Source of the DNA: Flavobacterium sp. ENC
Lineage (GTDB): Bacteria; Bacteroidota; Bacteroidia; Flavobacteriales; Flavobacteriaceae
NCBI RefSeq assembly: GCF_020991415.1
Contig: NZ_JAJMOY010000004.1
Coordinates: 372,001 to 436,000 of the forward strand
DNA: 64,000 nt
Direction of reading: 5' to 3'
This document shows positions 8,778 to 18,012 of this stretch, in pieces. Position 1 is the stretch's first letter, and each line of letters opens with the position of its first letter. The translations under genes were made by a program, and so were the position numbers. The notes under the pieces are model-generated. The model was not told where the DNA came from. It worked only from the letters and a program-made list of their open reading frames with translations, and ran no database searches.

Positions 8778-11579
8778 TTGAAAACTACATTTTCTATCCT
8801 TTGTTTTTTGATGAATGTATTCCTGTTTTCTCAGGAACTTCCGCCAATTGTAAAATACCCGTCAACGGTTTACGGGGCCGGGAACCAAAGCTGGATGATC
8901 TCGCAGGATGAACAGAATTATCTGTATTTTGCCAATAACGAGGGCCTTCTGGAATATAACGGAACCAATTGGAAATTATACCCGACTCCAAATGAAACGA
9001 TCATGCGTTCGGTGAAAGTAATCGATAATAAGATTTATACCGGATGTTACATGAATTTTGGCTACTGGACGAGACAAGCCAACGGGAAGTTAAAATATAC
9101 ATCGTTAAGTGATACCATCAAAACTAAAATTCTGGACGATGAGCAGTTTTGGAACATTTTAAAATACGATCAGTGGATTTTGTTTCAGTCCCTGAACAGA
9201 ATTTACATTTATGATACCAAAACGAAAAACTTCAAAATTATTTCCCCTAAAAACGGGGTTATAAAGTCGTTTAGCACCAAATCCTCTATATATTATCAAA
9301 CCATAAATGAAGGACTTTTTGAAATAGAAGCCGGAAAAGGGAAACTGATTTCCGATCATCCTGTTTTAAAAAAATATACCATTGTCAATGTTTTTAGCCT
9401 TGATGACAGTTTGCTGATCCAGACCCAGCTCGACGGATTTTATAAACTTTCGGGGACAACTTTAACACCATTTCGAACCGCTGTCGATACGGAATTAAAA
9501 TCCAGTTTTGTATACAGCAGCCAGCGTCTTCAGGATGGTAGTTATGCACTGGGGACCGTTTCTAACGGTGTTTTTATTTTGTCAAAGGAAGGCCAGCTGA
9601 AATATCACATTTCACAAAGTAAAGGCCTGAGCAATAACACAGCCTTATCCTTGTTTGAAGATAAAGATCAGAATGTATGGATTGGCCTTGATAACGGAAT
9701 TAATTGCATCAACCTTCAGACGCCTGTACATAGTTTTACCGATGATACAGGAGTTTTAGGAACGGTATATGCTTCGATCGAATACAACGGAATATTGTAC
9801 GTAGGAACGAATCAGGGGTTGTTTTGCAGGAAATACCAGAGCAATGAAGATTTTCAGTTTATAAGAGGTACAAAAGGTCAGGTCTGGTCCCTGTTTGTTT
9901 ACGATCATACGCTTTTTTGCGGACATGATTCGGGAACTTTTATTATTGATAAAACAGCAGCAAGAAATATTTTTTCAGGTTCCGGTACCTGGAAATTTGA
10001 GCGGGTTCCTAATGCTGAAAATCAATTGTTGCAGGGAAATTATTATGGAATTTCAGTTCTGGAAAGGACAGGGAAAGAGTGGAAGTTTAAAAACAAAATA
10101 AAAGGATTTGATTATTCGTCGCGTTATTTCGAAATCACCAAGGATCTTGAAGTGTATGTCAGCCATGAATACAAAGGGATTTTCAGGTTAAAACTGGATA
10201 AGGGGCTTTTAAAAACCAGTGGATTCTATTCGTATTCCTCTCCGAAAAAAGGAAAAAATGCAAGTCTGACCAAATTCAATAATTCGATTTATTACGCCTG
10301 TAAAGAGGGGATTTTTAAATTAAATTCAAAATCGAAACAATTTGAAAAAGATACATTACTGAGCTCTATTTTCGAGAAAGATGAATATACATCCGGTAAA
10401 TTAATTGTAGATGACGCTAACCGGATCTGGCTTTTTTCCAAAAACTATATTCACTATTTCTCTGCCAGTAAACTTAGTAATCAGTTAAAGCAAAATATCA
10501 TTCCGATTCCGTCGTCTTTAACCAATTCGATGCTCGGTTTTGAGAATATCAGGCAGATTTCAAAATCAACCTATTTAATAGGAACTACAGATGGTTATTA
10601 TATTTTAAATATTGATGATTTAAGTTTTAAAAACTACAGCGTTTCAATTGCTGAAATTTCGATCAATAAGCAAAATGAAACCTTAAACGATGTCGCTTTA
10701 AACGAAGAAGGAAGTTTTAAATCGAACGAAAATAATATCACTTTAAACTACACGGTTCCGGAATACAATAAGTATATCAACACGGAATACCAATATCTTT
10801 TGGAAGGATTTCAAAATGACTGGAGTGAATGGAGTACAAAATCATCGGTTAATTTTAAAAATTTATCACCCGGAAAATATACTTTCAGGGTACGCGCCAA
10901 ATATGCCAATACCATTTTGCAAAATAACGCTGTTTACACCTTTGTGGTTTTAAAACCCTGGTACCTGACGAATCTGGCCTGTTTTATTTATTTTCTCCTG
11001 ATACTCGTTCTGGCTTACTTCATCAATAAGGCGTACCGTAATTTCTATCAGAAACAGAAAGAAAAATTAATTGAAGAAAATAATCTTTTATTAGAGATAA
11101 AAGAGCTGGAAAATGAACAACAGCTTATGAAATTGCGAAACGAGCAATTATCGCAGGATGTTGATAATAAAAACAGGGAACTGGCCGTTTCAACGATGAG
11201 TTTAAACAGTAAGAATGAGCTTCTGGCTTTTATTAAAGAAGATTTAAAGAAAACTACACAGGACGACAGCAAAAATATCAAATCGGTGATCAGGACCATC
11301 AATGATAATATTACAGAAGAAGATTCGTGGAAAATCTTTAAAGAAGCATTTGACAGTGCCGATAAGGATTTCTTAAAACGAATCAAACAATTACATCCCC
11401 TGTTAACACCAAATGACCTCCGTCTTTGTGCGTACCTTCGACTGAATCTTTCGTCAAAAGAAATTGCTCCTTTATTTAATATCTCCGTTCGAAGTGTGGA
11501 AATAAAAAGATATCGTTTGCGTAAAAAAATGGATTTACAGCACGAAATCGGTTTAGTGGAGTATATTCTGGCTGTATAG
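8778..11579 (+). CDS. Membrane-spanning sensor-regulator: propeller, Y_Y_Y and LuxR-type HTH
   Basis: 933 residues. A signal peptide (1-19, ending FLFSQ) leads into a long periplasmic region of repeated beta-propeller blades (two-component regulator propeller type). Next come a Y_Y_Y domain (about 670-728, with the YQYLLEGF and FRVRAKY strands), one membrane helix (about 732-754), a coiled coil (755-820) and a C-terminal helix-turn-helix (876-933, LSSKEIAPLFNIS). There is no histidine kinase or receiver domain, so a bound glycan signal would have to reach the DNA-binding domain directly across the membrane. The start is TTG: it gives a complete signal peptide, and the next ATG would shorten it to eight residues. 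Directly upstream of susC, so very likely the regulator of this PUL. Confidence 0.85.
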   Translation: MKTTFSILCFLMNVFLFSQELPPIVKYPSTVYGAGNQSWMISQDEQNYLYFANNEGLLEYNGTNWKLYPTPNETIMRSVKVIDNKIYTGCYMNFGYWTRQANGKLKYTSLSDTIKTKILDDEQFWNILKYDQWILFQSLNRIYIYDTKTKNFKIISPKNGVIKSFSTKSSIYYQTINEGLFEIEAGKGKLISDHPVLKKYTIVNVFSLDDSLLIQTQLDGFYKLSGTTLTPFRTAVDTELKSSFVYSSQRLQDGSYALGTVSNGVFILSKEGQLKYHISQSKGLSNNTALSLFEDKDQNVWIGLDNGINCINLQTPVHSFTDDTGVLGTVYASIEYNGILYVGTNQGLFCRKYQSNEDFQFIRGTKGQVWSLFVYDHTLFCGHDSGTFIIDKTAARNIFSGSGTWKFERVPNAENQLLQGNYYGISVLERTGKEWKFKNKIKGFDYSSRYFEITKDLEVYVSHEYKGIFRLKLDKGLLKTSGFYSYSSPKKGKNASLTKFNNSIYYACKEGIFKLNSKSKQFEKDTLLSSIFEKDEYTSGKLIVDDANRIWLFSKNYIHYFSASKLSNQLKQNIIPIPSSLTNSMLGFENIRQISKSTYLIGTTDGYYILNIDDLSFKNYSVSIAEISINKQNETLNDVALNEEGSFKSNENNITLNYTVPEYNKYINTEYQYLLEGFQNDWSEWSTKSSVNFKNLSPGKYTFRVRAKYANTILQNNAVYTFVVLKPWYLTNLACFIYFLLILVLAYFINKAYRNFYQKQKEKLIEENNLLLEIKELENEQQLMKLRNEQLSQDVDNKNRELAVSTMSLNSKNELLAFIKEDLKKTTQDDSKNIKSVIRTINDNITEEDSWKIFKEAFDSADKDFLKRIKQLHPLLTPNDLRLCAYLRLNLSSKEIAPLFNISVRSVEIKRYRLRKKMDLQHEIGLVEYILAV

Positions 11580-11651
11580 GAAAGTCATAATGACCTGAAA
11601 ACACCTATACATCACCACAACATTAACGTTTTATTGTGCTTTTTACACTTA

Positions 11652-11672
11652 AATGTTAACAAAATTAACATT
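11652..11672. promoter_or_regulatory. Candidate operator upstream of susC
   Basis: Perfect inverted repeat aatgttaa / ttaacatt with a 5-base spacer, a 21-bp palindrome of the size bound by LuxR-type HTH dimers. It lies between the regulator gene and the putative susC promoter. Assignment to that regulator is inference. Confidence 0.4.
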
Positions 11673-11762
11673 CATAATTTGTTGTAAAATGCGGGTTCTT
11701 TTGTTATATCCTGAATTTTAAATCTATTTTTTTATGATGTATGTTTTTTGTTGAGGTTAATT

Positions 11763-11795
11763 TTGATTTATTCTTAAAAGGATAAGATAAATTTA
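11763..11795 (+). promoter_or_regulatory. Putative promoter of the PUL operon
   Basis: TTG (11763-11765), 22 bases, then TAAATTTA (11788-11795), one mismatch from TAnnTTTG. Spacing is within the 17-23 reported for Flavobacterium promoters. The predicted start lies about 20 bases before the susC ATG. Confidence 0.5.
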
Positions 11796-11819
11796 GCTTT
11801 CAATAAAAACTAACTAATT

Positions 11820-14800
11820 ATGAAATCTAAATTATTACTAATGGTATTGTTACTGTTTACATCTTTTGCATTTTCGCAGAATGTTGATGTAACCGGAACC
11901 GTACTGGATGGCTCAGGTTTATCATTGCCGGGCGTGAATGTAAAAGTTAAAAGTTCATCGCAAAGTACAACCACAGACTTTGACGGATCTTTTAAATTAT
12001 CAGGTCTCCCGAAAGGAACCACACTTGTTTTCAGTTATATTGGTTTTCGAACACAGGAAGTTGTGGTTTCGGGCACTAAGATTACCGTAAAAATGACCGA
12101 TGATGCCAGATCACTGGATGAGGTAGTCGTGATTGGTTACGGTAGCCAGAAAAAAAGGGACCTTACCGGTGCCGTAAGTATTGTGGACAGCAAAACGATT
12201 GAAGCTTTAAAACCTGTAAAAGTAGAACAAGCTTTACAGGGCACTGTTTCAGGAGTAAATGTAACCAGTCAGTCAGGAGCTCCGGGTGCCGGCTTAGATA
12301 TTCGTATACGTGGTATTGCTACCAATGGAGAAAACAGGCCAACGGCTATCATTGATGGTTACGTAGGAGATCTAAGTTTACTGAATCCGAACGATATCGA
12401 AACTATCACGGTTTTAAAAGATGCACAAGCTGCCATTTATGGAACTATCGGAGCAAATGGAGTTATTTTGATTACCACTAAAATGGGGAAAAGAAATTCA
12501 AAAGCAAAACTTTCCTATAATGCTTATTCAGGATTTCAGGAAACATCACGAAAACTTCCTACGCTAAATGCTACAGAATATGCTCTTTTATTAAATGAAA
12601 GTTATGCCAACGGAGGGAAACCAATTCCTTACCCAAATGCCACAGGCTTAGGAAAAGGAACCAACTGGCAGGATGAAGTTTTTGGAAAAGGAGTGCCTAT
12701 TATCAATCACGATCTGTCTATTTCAGGAGGCTCAGAAAAAATTAACTATTCGGTTAGCGGATCACATCTGGATCAGGAAGGTATTGTTGGCGGAGATAAA
12801 TCAGGTTTCTTAAGAAATACAGCCAGAGCAGCTATTGGTGCTGATGTAACAGACAAACTAAAGTTTAAAAGTAATGTTATCTATACTTATTTTTCAAGAA
12901 AAACACTGAATGAGAACGGACTTGGATCTGTTTTATTCAATGCCTTAAACATACCTGCAACTATAAGTCCATATGATGCAAAGGGAGATTATACACTTAT
13001 ACCACTTAATGGTTTAGGAAATGAAATTATTAATCCTTTGGCACAAATTGCCAATACTTATAACACTTACAACTATAAAAAAATCAGCGGGAATTTTGGT
13101 TTGGATTACAAGATTTTCCCGGGTTTTGTGCTTTCAGGTGCTATTGGATTTAACAGTTCAAACAGTGAATCCAAAACGTTTGGAAAACAAATCAGTTATG
13201 GAGGTAAAGTATTTGATGTAAAACAAAGTTCTGTAACACAGGGAGCTGTTAACGACAATGATTACTCGTTTGACCTTTATGGTACTTACACTAAAAAACT
13301 GGGAGAGAGCCATAATTTCACAGGAACGGTAGGAACAACAATTTTTAAAACCTGGGGTAACGGACTTTCCGCTACAGGTTACGATGTGCCTTATAACTCC
13401 TGGGAATTTGCCGATCTTAAATTAATCACAACGATAGCAAAAGTGTTGACTAACGGTTCTTATGATTATGATCAGAGAAGGTTATCTTATTTTGGAAGAT
13501 TGCAGTACGATTATAAAGGTAAATATCTATTGTCTGCCATGATAAGACGCGATGCCTCAACAAAATTTGGTCCGGATAATAAAATAGCCTATTTCCCTTC
13601 TTTTACCGGAGGATGGGTAGTTTCCGATGAAAATTTCTTCGGGCAGCCCAAACTAATTAATTTCCTGAAATTCAGAGCCAGTTACGGTACTTTAGGGAAT
13701 GACCAGATTGGGGATTACCGCTATTTAGGTCAGCTTTCAGGAGAAGCAACCTATGTTTTTAATGATGAATTGGTCAGCGGAAGAGCGGAAGGCGTTTTAC
13801 CAAATCCGGATGTGAAATGGGAAGAAGCCAAGAAATTTGATGTCGGTGTTGATATGAAATTACTGGATAATAAAGTTTCAGTAGTAGCGGATTATTTTAT
13901 CGATACCAGAAAAGATTTATTAATTCCTGGTATTGCAGTTACCGGTATTGGCGGTATTGGAGCTCCGGGTGCGGGTGCGCCAACCATAAATGCGGGGACG
14001 GTTCGAAATTCAGGTTTCGAATTTGCGATAGATTACAAAGAGAAATTTTCGGATGCTTTTTCAATGAGCGTCGGCTATAATGTAACCTTCCTTAAAAATG
14101 AAGTGCTGGAAGTAAAAAATGAAACGCATTACATCGAAAGAGGTGCTTTTTCTGTAGGACAACAGGCGCCAACCAGAATGGAAGAAGGAAAACCAATCGG
14201 ATATTTTTACGGATATAAAACAGACGGAATTTTTCAAAATCAGGCCGAAGTGGATGCACATCCTTCGCAGCTGGCTTTAGGTGCGAATGCAGCTCCCGGA
14301 GATTTGAGATTTGTAGATGTAAATGGGGATGGTGTCATAGACAGTAAAGACAGAACCAATATTGGAGACCAGATTCCTACTGCTACCATGGGATTCAATT
14401 TCCAGATGAATTATAAAAATTTAGATTTTGGAGTGTATACGTATGCTTCACTGGGGAATGACTTAATTAGAAATTACGAGAGAAATCTTTCGGATGTCAA
14501 TCATCTTAATTACGTTTTAGACCGATGGACGGGTGAAGGAACTTCTAATTCAACGCCGAGAGTCACTACAGGAGCTACAGCAAATAGTGTTTTTTCTGAT
14601 TATTACGTAGAGGATGCTTCATACTGGAGAATACAAAATGTACAGATTGGATATACATTAGATCCTAAAATAGTTCAAAAGGCAGGAATTACAAAACTAC
14701 GATTATATGTAGGGGCGAATAATCTGTACACCTTTACAAAATACAAAGGTTTTGATCCTGGAGCATCTACCGGAGATCCAATCGCCGGAGGAATCGATTA

Positions 14801-14855
14801 CGGGTTTTATCCAATACCAAGAACCTATCTTTTAGGATTAAATCTTAACTTTTAA
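11820..14855 (+). CDS. SusC/RagA-family TonB-dependent outer membrane transporter
   Basis: SusC proteins are outer-membrane barrels that import oligosaccharides with energy from TonB; the SusD lipoprotein forms a lid. This one has 1011 residues: signal peptide (1-20), a carboxypeptidase-regulatory-like domain (about 23-98), a TonB-box-like stretch (DEVVVIGYG, about 99-107), a plug domain with RIRGIAT and VLKDAQAAIYG, and a 22-strand-type barrel ending in aromatic F (GLNLNF), the usual beta-signal. First gene of the operon with susD, 11 bases before it. The substrate is inferred to be a beta-glucan from the GH16 genes downstream. Confidence 0.96.
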   Translation: MKSKLLLMVLLLFTSFAFSQNVDVTGTVLDGSGLSLPGVNVKVKSSSQSTTTDFDGSFKLSGLPKGTTLVFSYIGFRTQEVVVSGTKITVKMTDDARSLDEVVVIGYGSQKKRDLTGAVSIVDSKTIEALKPVKVEQALQGTVSGVNVTSQSGAPGAGLDIRIRGIATNGENRPTAIIDGYVGDLSLLNPNDIETITVLKDAQAAIYGTIGANGVILITTKMGKRNSKAKLSYNAYSGFQETSRKLPTLNATEYALLLNESYANGGKPIPYPNATGLGKGTNWQDEVFGKGVPIINHDLSISGGSEKINYSVSGSHLDQEGIVGGDKSGFLRNTARAAIGADVTDKLKFKSNVIYTYFSRKTLNENGLGSVLFNALNIPATISPYDAKGDYTLIPLNGLGNEIINPLAQIANTYNTYNYKKISGNFGLDYKIFPGFVLSGAIGFNSSNSESKTFGKQISYGGKVFDVKQSSVTQGAVNDNDYSFDLYGTYTKKLGESHNFTGTVGTTIFKTWGNGLSATGYDVPYNSWEFADLKLITTIAKVLTNGSYDYDQRRLSYFGRLQYDYKGKYLLSAMIRRDASTKFGPDNKIAYFPSFTGGWVVSDENFFGQPKLINFLKFRASYGTLGNDQIGDYRYLGQLSGEATYVFNDELVSGRAEGVLPNPDVKWEEAKKFDVGVDMKLLDNKVSVVADYFIDTRKDLLIPGIAVTGIGGIGAPGAGAPTINAGTVRNSGFEFAIDYKEKFSDAFSMSVGYNVTFLKNEVLEVKNETHYIERGAFSVGQQAPTRMEEGKPIGYFYGYKTDGIFQNQAEVDAHPSQLALGANAAPGDLRFVDVNGDGVIDSKDRTNIGDQIPTATMGFNFQMNYKNLDFGVYTYASLGNDLIRNYERNLSDVNHLNYVLDRWTGEGTSNSTPRVTTGATANSVFSDYYVEDASYWRIQNVQIGYTLDPKIVQKAGITKLRLYVGANNLYTFTKYKGFDPGASTGDPIAGGIDYGFYPIPRTYLLGLNLNF

Positions 14856-14866
14856 TTGTTATCAAA

Positions 14867-16366
14867 ATGAAAAAATATACGCACCTATTCCTTTTAACAG
14901 GAATACTGTTTTCGACAGTTTTTAGTTCTTGTTCAGATGATTTTGTAGAAACCAAACCTAATTATTCTATTGATTCTGAGAACTATTTTAACTCAAAAGA
15001 AGACTACGATCAGGCATTAGTTGCCACTTATGATCTTTTGCAATCTACTTATGTAAATGTTTTGCTTGGTGAAATCGCTTCGGATAATACTTTAGCCGGA
15101 GGTGAAAGCCCTACCGACGTTGTTGGTTTCCAGCAAGTAGATGATATGATACATACACCGGTTAACAGCAACTTACATGATATCTGGAACTGGATGTTTG
15201 CCGGCGTACAAAGGGCCAATTATATTCTTGAATTTAAAGACAAGACTAATTTTGAAGGAAAAGCACAACTCCTTGCAGAAACCCGCTTTCTTAGAGCATA
15301 CTACCATTTTGAATTAGTAAAATGGTTTGGTGGTATCCCTTTGAAGGGAGATGCAAGGTTTAAGCTTGGAGATGAAACCAAAATTCCACGTTCGTCTGTT
15401 GCAGAAGTGTATGCTTCAATAGAAGCTGATTTAATCTATGCAGTAGCTAATTTAGCTCCGACAACGACTCAAAAAGGAAGAATTACAAAAGGGGCTGCAC
15501 AAGCCTTGTTGGGAAAGGCTTATTTGTATCAGAATAAATTTGCCCAGGCAGCTACGACTTTACAGGCTTTAATCAATACCGGATCTTATTCGCTGGTGAC
15601 AGATTACAATTCAATATTTGAAATGGCAGGAGAGAACGGACCAGAATCTGTTTTCGAAGTACAATACACCGATATCGAAGGTGCAGGATTTGGATGTTTA
15701 CAATGTAGTGAAGGAAATGTGGCTGTTGGTTTCAGTGGCGTAAGAGGTTACGACGGACCGCTTTTTACTTCAGGATTCAGTTTTAATATTCCAACTCAGG
15801 AAAGTGCCGATGCCTTCCAGGCAGGTGATAAACGTAAAAATGTAGCCATATTAGATATAAATGCATGGGCACTGGCTAATGCAAATTATGATAATGGGAA
15901 CGGAATTAAATTTGGAAAAGGGAATGAAGATACCGGTTTCTTTAACAGAAAATACCTGCCAAGAAAAAGAAGTGACGGGGCTCAGGGGGATTTAAATTTA
16001 ACGAACCCGAATAATTACAGAGCCATTCGATATGCTGATGTTTTACTGATGGCTGCAGAAGCTTACAACAGAGGCGCGATTGATGACGGAAAAGCCAAAG
16101 AATACCTGAATCTGGTAAGAAGACGTGCTTTTGGAGATCTTAATCATGATGTAAACCTTACCGGAGCTTCTTTGACAGATGTCATTTTAAATGAAAGAAG
16201 AGTAGAACTTTTCGGAGAAGGACAACGTTTCTTTGATCTTGTCCGAACTGGAAAAGCAGCAGGAACCATACCTGGTTTTAAAGCGAATAAAAACGAATTA
16301 TTTCCCATTCCTATTGAAGAGATTCAGTTTGCTGGCGGAAACTGGGCACAAAATCCCGGATATTAA
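14867..16366 (+). CDS. SusD/RagB-family surface glycan-binding lipoprotein
   Basis: 499 residues with a lipoprotein signal ending at Cys22. The residues after it are SDDF, an acidic motif of the kind that exports lipoproteins to the cell surface in Flavobacteriia. The helical, TPR-like SusD fold is visible in segments such as ETRFLRAYYHFELVKWFGG (about 142-160) and the C-terminal NERRVELFGEGQRFFDLVRTG (about 443-463), both family hallmarks. It should close over the SusC barrel and bind the oligosaccharide. 11 bases after susC and 12 before the next gene. Confidence 0.95.
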   Translation: MKKYTHLFLLTGILFSTVFSSCSDDFVETKPNYSIDSENYFNSKEDYDQALVATYDLLQSTYVNVLLGEIASDNTLAGGESPTDVVGFQQVDDMIHTPVNSNLHDIWNWMFAGVQRANYILEFKDKTNFEGKAQLLAETRFLRAYYHFELVKWFGGIPLKGDARFKLGDETKIPRSSVAEVYASIEADLIYAVANLAPTTTQKGRITKGAAQALLGKAYLYQNKFAQAATTLQALINTGSYSLVTDYNSIFEMAGENGPESVFEVQYTDIEGAGFGCLQCSEGNVAVGFSGVRGYDGPLFTSGFSFNIPTQESADAFQAGDKRKNVAILDINAWALANANYDNGNGIKFGKGNEDTGFFNRKYLPRKRSDGAQGDLNLTNPNNYRAIRYADVLLMAAEAYNRGAIDDGKAKEYLNLVRRRAFGDLNHDVNLTGASLTDVILNERRVELFGEGQRFFDLVRTGKAAGTIPGFKANKNELFPIPIEEIQFAGGNWAQNPGY

Positions 16367-16378
16367 AAAACACGAATT

Positions 16379-18001
16379 ATGAAAAAAATACATTTTATTA
16401 TAAGTCTTTTCGTTTTAGCCGCTCTTATAGGCTGTGCAAACGATGATGGCAGTGATATTGATTTAGACGGAGTAAGTGCGCCAACAAATATTTCAGCGCT
16501 AACAACAGTAACGCAGGATAATACCGGAAAGGTAACTTTTATCCCGAAAGGAGAAGGCGTAACACAATATAAAATCAATTTTGGTGATGGCAGTACCCCG
16601 TCGCCTTATGTAGGGCCCGGAGAAGTAATTTTGCATACTTATGCTGAAGGCGTGTATCATGCCAAGATTACAGCAATGGGAATTAACGGAAAAACAACCG
16701 AAGTCGACAAGGAAGTGGTGGTTTCTTTCAAAGCTCCGGAAAACTTAGTGGTGGTTATTACAAATGACCTCGCGATTTCTAAAAAAGTAACCGTTAAAGC
16801 AACCGCAGATTTTGCCTTGTTTTATGACGTTTATTTTGGAGAACCCGGAAAACCGGATCCAATTTCGGCAAATGATGGTGAATCTGTTTCGTATACGTAT
16901 CAGAATGCCGGAGTTTATACCATCAGGGTAGTTTCTAAAAGTGCTGCCATTCAGACTACAGAATATACGGCAGAGTTTGAAGCAAAGCTTATTCTAAATC
17001 CAACGGCATCTGCTCCAACACCTCCGAACAGACAGGCGGGAGATGTGATTTCTATTTATGGTTCTAAATACACGAATGTTGCCGGAACGAATTATTTCCC
17101 GGATTGGGGTCAGGCAGGCCAGGGCAGCAGCTGGGGCGAGTTTGATCTGAATGGAGATAAGATGTTGAGTTATATTAAATTAAGTTATCAGGGAATTGCA
17201 CTGGCAGATAATACTTCTATAGATGTTTCCGGTATGGATTTTATTCACCTGGATGTCTGGACCGCAGACGTGCAGAAACTTGAAACTTCTTTAATTAGTA
17301 AAACAGCCGCGAACGGAGAAAGACCGGTTACAAAAGATCTTGTTGCCAATCAGTGGACCAGTATCGATATTCCTATTTCGGCCTTTACAAGCCAGACCGG
17401 ATTCACTGTGGCGGATATTTTTCAGTTGAAACTGGTAGGAACACCCTGGGCTGCAGGAACTGTCTTTATAGATAATATTTATTTCTACAAAGAACCTGCC
17501 GAGTCGATTGCAATACCTCTTGATTTTGAATCTTCTGCCCTGACGTATGCCTGGGGTGGTTTTGGAAATGTTGATGCAGCTATTGTTACAAACCCAAATA
17601 AAACGGGAGCAAATCTATCTGATAAGGTTTTAAAACTGGATAAGAAAACAGGTGCAGAAGTTTGGGGCGGAGCAAGTTTAAATCTTGAAAGTACCTTAGA
17701 TTACACCAAAGGAACTACGGTAAAAGTAAATGTATGGTCACCAAAAGTCGGAGCCGATATTTTATATAAAATGGAAGTTTCAACCTCTCCAAAAGACGGA
17801 AACGGAAATCCAACTGTTTTTATAGAAGTGCATGCCGCAACAACAGTAGCCAATGCATGGCAGGTGCTGACTTATGATTTAACGACTGCACCCGGTTTTA
17901 GTACAGCTAACAAATATGACAGAGTAATTTTATTCCCTGACTTTGGACAAACGGGAACAGGGGCAACCTATTACTTTGATGATATAAAACAATCCAATTA
18001 A
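16379..18001 (+). CDS. PKD-domain surface lipoprotein, SusE-like position
   Basis: 540 residues; lipoprotein signal with Cys19 followed by ANDDGSD, an acidic surface-export signal. A PKD domain spans about 36-115, with a second Ig-like domain about 120-205. The remaining 330 residues look like two all-beta carbohydrate-binding-type sandwiches, each with a conserved tryptophan-rich start (YFPDWGQAG; LTYAWGGFG) and a closing strand that reads FIDNIYFYK or YFDDIKQSN. In PULs the gene after susD usually encodes a surface glycan-binding protein, and that is the likely role here. No catalytic motif seen. Operonic with both neighbours (12 and 11 bases). Confidence 0.8.
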   Translation: MKKIHFIISLFVLAALIGCANDDGSDIDLDGVSAPTNISALTTVTQDNTGKVTFIPKGEGVTQYKINFGDGSTPSPYVGPGEVILHTYAEGVYHAKITAMGINGKTTEVDKEVVVSFKAPENLVVVITNDLAISKKVTVKATADFALFYDVYFGEPGKPDPISANDGESVSYTYQNAGVYTIRVVSKSAAIQTTEYTAEFEAKLILNPTASAPTPPNRQAGDVISIYGSKYTNVAGTNYFPDWGQAGQGSSWGEFDLNGDKMLSYIKLSYQGIALADNTSIDVSGMDFIHLDVWTADVQKLETSLISKTAANGERPVTKDLVANQWTSIDIPISAFTSQTGFTVADIFQLKLVGTPWAAGTVFIDNIYFYKEPAESIAIPLDFESSALTYAWGGFGNVDAAIVTNPNKTGANLSDKVLKLDKKTGAEVWGGASLNLESTLDYTKGTTVKVNVWSPKVGADILYKMEVSTSPKDGNGNPTVFIEVHAATTVANAWQVLTYDLTTAPGFSTANKYDRVILFPDFGQTGTGATYYFDDIKQSN

Positions 18002-18012
18002 AAGAAGAAATC

